From Dipteris shenzhenensis (lineage: Eukaryota; Polypodiophyta; Polypodiopsida; Gleicheniales), in the NCBI GenBank assembly GCA_047967505.1, contig CM106538.1: DNA of 64,000 bases, one strand, 5' to 3'. Every line of letters starts with the position of its first letter. Within the stretch, counting starts at the first letter, position 1. The notes below the pieces were generated by a model. That model was not told the origin of the DNA. It saw nothing but the letters and a program-made list of their open reading frames with translations, and did not search any database. Of this stretch, positions 13,065 to 64,000 are shown one piece after another. The translations under genes were made by a program, and so were the position numbers.

Positions 13065-13068
<4 letters not shown>

Positions 13069-13144
13069 AGGGGGCCCCTAACCCGTCGTAGATAGGTCAA
13101 GCTACTCGTACATGTAACGATACAACCCCTAAGATGCATAGCTT

Positions 13145-13393
13145 GTTTGTGTTCTCCCTAGTCGGAAGACCACATTGCCCAACAACAATGCCCACTTGAA
13201 TAGATACACCATTGAAACGAATGTATCAAGACAAATGAAGTTGCAAGAGAAAACAACCTCCAAATTCATGTAACATAGTGACCACAAGGGGCTATTTGGA
13301 TTTCCCTCCTAATTGAATACCCTAGAATTGCATCCTCAAAAGCGCCTTCTTTAGACCACAATTCTTGGCTGCCTTTTCCCTCCGAGCTTCGCC
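13145..13393 (+). promoter_or_regulatory. CCT5: Proximal 5' flank and 5' UTR of CCT5
   Basis: About 250 bp of non-repetitive sequence between the repeats and the CCT5 start codon. A pyrimidine-rich leader (CTTTTCCCTCCGAGC) directly precedes the ATG. No convincing TATA box at a standard distance is visible, which is common for housekeeping chaperonin promoters. The transcription start cannot be placed from sequence alone. Confidence 0.45.
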
Positions 13394-60546
<47,153 letters not shown>

Positions 60547-61514
60547 GTAAGCTTCCTTGAAAGTTGGTTTCTGGTTTGGAGTTCATTTCTTGCTCTAGTG
60601 AAATACTGTTGCTGTGCTGTCCAGTACTGGGCTTATTCAACTTTGCTTGGAAAAGACATGACCTTGGTTAAGCTACTGTGGATCTTGCGTCTTGATCTTT
60701 TAGTAGAAATGCCACGAGCATAAATCCTTATTAATGTGTGGTAATGAGCACACGCCCAGTGTGAAAAGTTTTTGGAAATTAGTCCATAATCAGGCTTCTT
60801 CCTTGTAACAAAATCTGCTCACTCATCATCATCTCTAGAATCATCTCGGGAATCCTGATAAGGGTGGATAAAACTGGTCCTAATGGCATATGTCGTTTCA
60901 TTTCGCCACTTGCATCTTTGCTCCCGACACCTTTCATGGAGTTCATCTTTATTATATAGATATTCTAGCTCTTTTATGCACCCTTGTCAATGTGAATAAT
61001 GAATATGTACATATATTTTGTTTGTCTAATGAGAGACTCGATCAAGGGTTGGTACCCTTTATGGACACAATAAAATATAATTTGGTTGGACCTTCAGTTT
61101 TTAAACTCCCTTCGGACTGTAGAAGAGAAGTGTACTCCAAGCTTGCTTGAAACATTTGATTTTACTACAGCTTGTACTAAGAAAGATTTGGAGGACTTGA
61201 AGTCACGAATAGGAAAGTTTATTTCACCTTTTTATAAGGGGGGGGGAAGGGGGGGGGGGGGGGCGCAAAAAACTACTCCCATAAAGTGAACAAAATCCTC
61301 TAGAGCACGCTCAAAACGGAATGCATGAGAAAAAACACTTAGATGCAAAGTTTTAAGAGGTGAATAATCAACCTTGCATTTTTATTTTGGTTGGATGAAA
61401 TCAGAATAGCAAGTCCTGGTGCTTCCATTTTTGAGCTTCCATTGCTTCCAACACCCAACAACGAAGAATTAAGTGTTCGACACTCTCAGCTGCTCCTCCC
61501 CCTGTTATCTCTGC
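60547..61514 (+). other. Start of CCT5 intron 6, unassigned
   Basis: No CCT5 exon 7 found. A protein-like stretch at 61098-61235 (SLLETFDFTTACTKKDLEDL) runs into a G homopolymer tract (61239-61263). I cannot assign it. Confidence 0.4.
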
Positions 61515-61696
61515 TGCCCCCCCCCCCCCCCCCCCCCTCTCTCAGCCAGCCCCGTCTCCCTCTCCCTCACCCAGCCAGCCCCGTCTCCCTCTCCCTCACC
61601 CTCGCTGCCCCCCCTCTCTCTCCCCTTGCCAGCCCCCTCTCCCTCTCTCCTCGCCAGCCCCCTCTCCCTCACCCTCCCGCTCCCCTTCCTCCTCCC
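61515..61696 (+). repeat. C-run and CT-rich minisatellite left of LINE D
   Basis: (C)n at 61518-61537, then repeats of CCAGCCCCCTCTCCCTC-like units. The same type of unit resumes after the LINE at 62700. Confidence 0.85.
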
Positions 61697-62695
61697 GACT
61701 TCTACCGCCGACACTGCCTCCAGATCTCACAGGAGGGCTTCATCACACCTCCGGGTTACACACAACTTCATCTACCACATGCGCTCCGGATCTCCCTCGG
61801 TCAGTTTAGGGTCTCGTCACACCGATTACGGATCGAGAGTGGACGCGCAGAGGGTATCCCACGAGAGGACCGCCTTTGCCCACTTTGCGACTTACAGGAG
61901 ATCGAGTCGGAGGAGCATTTTGCTCTCAGATGTCCTATCTATTATGCCATTCGAGGCCGATACCACTGCCTCTTCCGCAACGGATTCGGCTCCCTCTCAC
62001 ACATGCTACAATTCTCGGATCAGCGGTGCCTTGCCGCTTTCTTACATGAGATGACCCGCCACCGAGATACTTCTCTCCGAGCACGGCGACACGAGCAGCA
62101 CACACAACGTGAGGATATCCAGCGGCCTATCACTGACTTCTTTCAGCCACAGGATACCTCTTCTCAGTCTAGCCGACGACGCGGACGTGAGCGAGAGCCA
62201 GAGTCACGACAGCTGCGTCAGCGGACAGATTCACACATCCAGGTCCATGACATCTCGTCTCTGCTCTCGGCCCGCCCCACTGGGGTTACCGTTGCCCTCA
62301 TCCACAGGGCCACTCGCCGCCCCCGACGATCGAGCTCGACTAGGCCGCGTGACGTCAGAGGCCAATCATCTATCGCAGGGTTTTTTCCGATTTCCCATTT
62401 GATGATCCCTCTATGACTGGTCTCTGACGATCACCACCTGCACATGTATACTGTATCTCCCTCCTCTGTCCCACTTTTTTGTGTCCCCCCCTTCTTCTTC
62501 TCTGTATCATCTGGAGGTAGACACATATATTTTTTGTATCAGGACTAGACATATAGTCCTTCATAACCTCTTTTTTTGTAGAAACGGTTGGTTGGCCCGT
62601 TTTGAGACCACCACCGTTATGCTCATTGTATCAGTTATCTTTAGTCTCATAGACCTTCACGGTCTCCCGAAGACTTTAATAAACTTTCTTTCTTT
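61697..62695 (+). pseudogene. LINE copy D, 5'-truncated, plus strand, with C-terminal CCHC domain
   Basis: Starts at GACTTCTACCGCCGAC directly out of CT-rich repeat and encodes FYRRHCLQISQEGFI, CPLCDLQEIESEEHFALRC (intact Cys-x2-Cys...His-x4-Cys), YYAIRGRYHCLFRN and FLHEMTRHRDTSLRARRHEQ, ending at 62416. The 3' UTR closes with GGTCTCCCGAAGACTTTAATAAAC and (TTTC)n at 62684-62706. The open frame upstream of 61697 is minisatellite readthrough. Confidence 0.88.
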
Positions 62696-63355
62696 CTTTC
62701 TTTCTCCTCCACCCGCCATCCCTCCCGCCCCCCTCCTCCACCCTCGCCCCCTCCCTCCTTCTCCCCCGCCCCACCCGTCTCCCTCTGCCAGCCCCCTCTC
62801 CCTCCCCGCCAACCCCCTCTCACCTTCCCGCTCCCCTTCCTCCTCCCTGCCCTCCCTCTCTTCCCCGCCCTCCCTCTTCTCCACCCCCCTCCTCCACCCA
62901 TGCCCCCTCCCTCCTCCCGTGCCCACCCTCTCCTCCGCCAGCCCCCTCTCTCTCCCTGCCAACCCCCTCTCCCTCGTCCCTCACCCTCCCGTCCCCTTCC
63001 TCCTCCCCGTCCTCCCTCTCCTCCACTCGCTAGCCCCCCCGCCCCTCTCCTCCACCCTCATTCCCTCCCTCCTCCCCCGCCCACCCTCTCCTCCTACCCG
63101 CCTTCCCTCTCTCCCTTGCCAGCCCCCTCGCCCACTCTTCCACCCGCCCCCCTCCCTCGCGTCCCGTCCCCTCCTTTCCTCTCTCCCGCCCACCCTCTCC
63201 CTTCCAACCAGCCAGCCTCCTCCCCCCCTCCCTTCATAACCCATAGCTCCCCTCCGCCTCGCCTCCCCCGTCTCCTCCTCCCCCCGCTGTTGCCTCCCTG
63301 CCTCCTCTCCTCTTCTTCCCCTCTCTCCTATCCTCTCCTATTCTTCTTCCTCCAG
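62696..63355 (+). repeat. Pyrimidine-rich minisatellite right of LINE D
   Basis: About 650 bp of CCCTCTCC/CTCCTCC units with CCAGCCCCCTCTC repeats, continuing the array at 61515-61696. The proline-rich and Gly/Arg-rich frames on both strands are not genes. Confidence 0.9.
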
Positions 63356-64000
63356 CGCTCGTGTTCCAGGGCGTCTTGGGCAGCAGTTTCACGGACGAAA
63401 CTTTTTCAGTGTTTGAATCGGCCTTTTCACATCGATTGGCGAATGGATCCCCACTCAGCCAATCTTCGTCCACTTCCACCGTCCACGAGAATCGTCATTT
63501 TTTTAGAAGACGAGTTGTAGCAGCTCAAGAAAGATGTGGAACTAGAGGGCTCCACATCTCTTTTCGCGCGCATCTTTGGGTCACACCCTTCCAGATCACA
63601 GACTAGAGACTAGATGTTGGCGGCGTTACCAGGAGATCTCGCCCCATACCTCAGAGATGTTCGACTTTTGGGACGTGGATTCTTCCAAGTGATTTTCGAC
63701 TCCCACGAGTCCACAGCCCTTGTTCTCAAAGCTAATCCTTTGGCTTTGGGTTCGAGGAGGAATTTTCTTTTGCCCTACACCTTGGGCTTCGATCCGATCG
63801 AGGAGGACAGTCAGGTCACATCACTGTTCATCAGATTTCCTGGTCTTTCTCAGGTCTACCATCGACTTCTTGCTACTATCAGAGCCACATTCGGAGTGTT
63901 CACTAAGATTCCCCTCGTTCCTGACATGCCTTCTTCCTCGGCAGAGCAGTCAGAGCGGACGGGGTGCCTCGAGTTAGGGTCATTGTCTCTGATCCTAATA
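63356..64000 (+). pseudogene. L1-type LINE 5' end with DUF4283-like ORF1, runs off window
   Basis: After a short leader, frames from about 63615 encode ALPGDLAPYLRDVRLLGRGF, FQVIFDSHESTALVLKANP, LPYTLGFDPIEEDSQ and LFIRFPGLSQVYHRLLATIR, in the style of the DUF4283 domain of plant L1 ORF1/gag-like proteins. The start and frame are broken (stops near 63603, shifts after 63720). The rest of the element lies beyond the window. Confidence 0.65.

Noticed and set aside
11615-13139. Ser-Leu, Arg-Glu and Cys-Val open frames of up to 157 codons
   Set aside because: GA/TC and CA microsatellite translations; the same applies at 28733-29011, 29493-29742, 44629-44865 and 54575-54865.
61086-61289. CCT5 exon 7
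   Set aside because: The encoded stretch does not match the expected NKMMIEE-like continuation and has no matching phase-1 acceptor.
62481-63520. Pro/Ser-rich plus frames and Gly/Arg/Glu-rich minus frames
   Set aside because: They follow the pyrimidine minisatellite exactly and contain no domain.

Overview
The window looks like nuclear DNA of a land plant with a repeat-rich, long-intron genome. A homosporous fern, lycophyte or gymnosperm would fit, but I cannot tell which. The evidence is a plant-like CCT5 chaperonin gene, a Ty1/copia element with the usual plant primer-binding site, Ty3/gypsy and L1-type remnants, an L1 ORF1 resembling DUF4283 proteins, and very abundant (GA)n/(TC)n and (TA)n microsatellites. 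No bacterial-style operons, CRISPR arrays, rRNA or tRNA genes were seen.

The only clear host gene is CCT5 (TCP-1 epsilon subunit of the cytosolic TRiC/CCT chaperonin) on the + strand. Six exons are present: 13394-13592, 43045-43363, 43614-43962, 57588-57720, 57828-57880 and 60444-60546. They give 385 codons in frame with GT-AG introns. The rest of the gene lies beyond the right edge. Intron 1 is 29.45 kb and intron 3 is 13.6 kb. Nearly everything else in the window is transposable elements and simple repeats that built these introns and the 5' flank.

Layout. 1-13320 is upstream repeat territory: microsatellites, LTR fragments, a pyrimidine-rich desert, and local direct duplications. It includes an antisense duplicate of the 3' part of CCT5 exon 1 plus 1.85 kb of intron 1, which forms a 1934-bp inverted repeat with 8.7 kb between the arms. 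Intron 1 (13593-43044) holds a fragmented minus-strand Ty3/gypsy element (about 15.5-28.7 kb) with nested insertions: a solo LTR with TSD CTTAT, a complete 6.0-kb Ty1/copia element with TSD ACTTC, and copies of an unrecognised retroposon-like repeat (here called R). Next come LINE fragments, an L1 remnant, a hAT-like element with an 8-bp TSD inside an R copy, and a scrambled LINE. Intron 3 (43963-57587) is filled by three same-strand copies of one LINE family, one of them split by a solo LTR (TSD GAGAG). Intron 6 (from 60547) contains a plus-strand copy of the same LINE inside a pyrimidine minisatellite, then the 5' end of an L1 element running off the window.

The main novelty is the LINE family. 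It has an EEP endonuclease, an RT and a C-terminal CCHC motif. Its copies end in AATAAA followed by (TC)n or (TTTC)n instead of poly(A), and several 5'-truncated copies are bounded by pyrimidine repeat on both sides. This suggests insertion into, and propagation of, TC microsatellites. The second is repeat R, with a fixed end, variable opposite ends and flanking direct repeats of 11 and 17 bp. There are also seven or so local direct duplications of about 100-660 bp inside transposons, which are either a genome habit or an assembly artefact.
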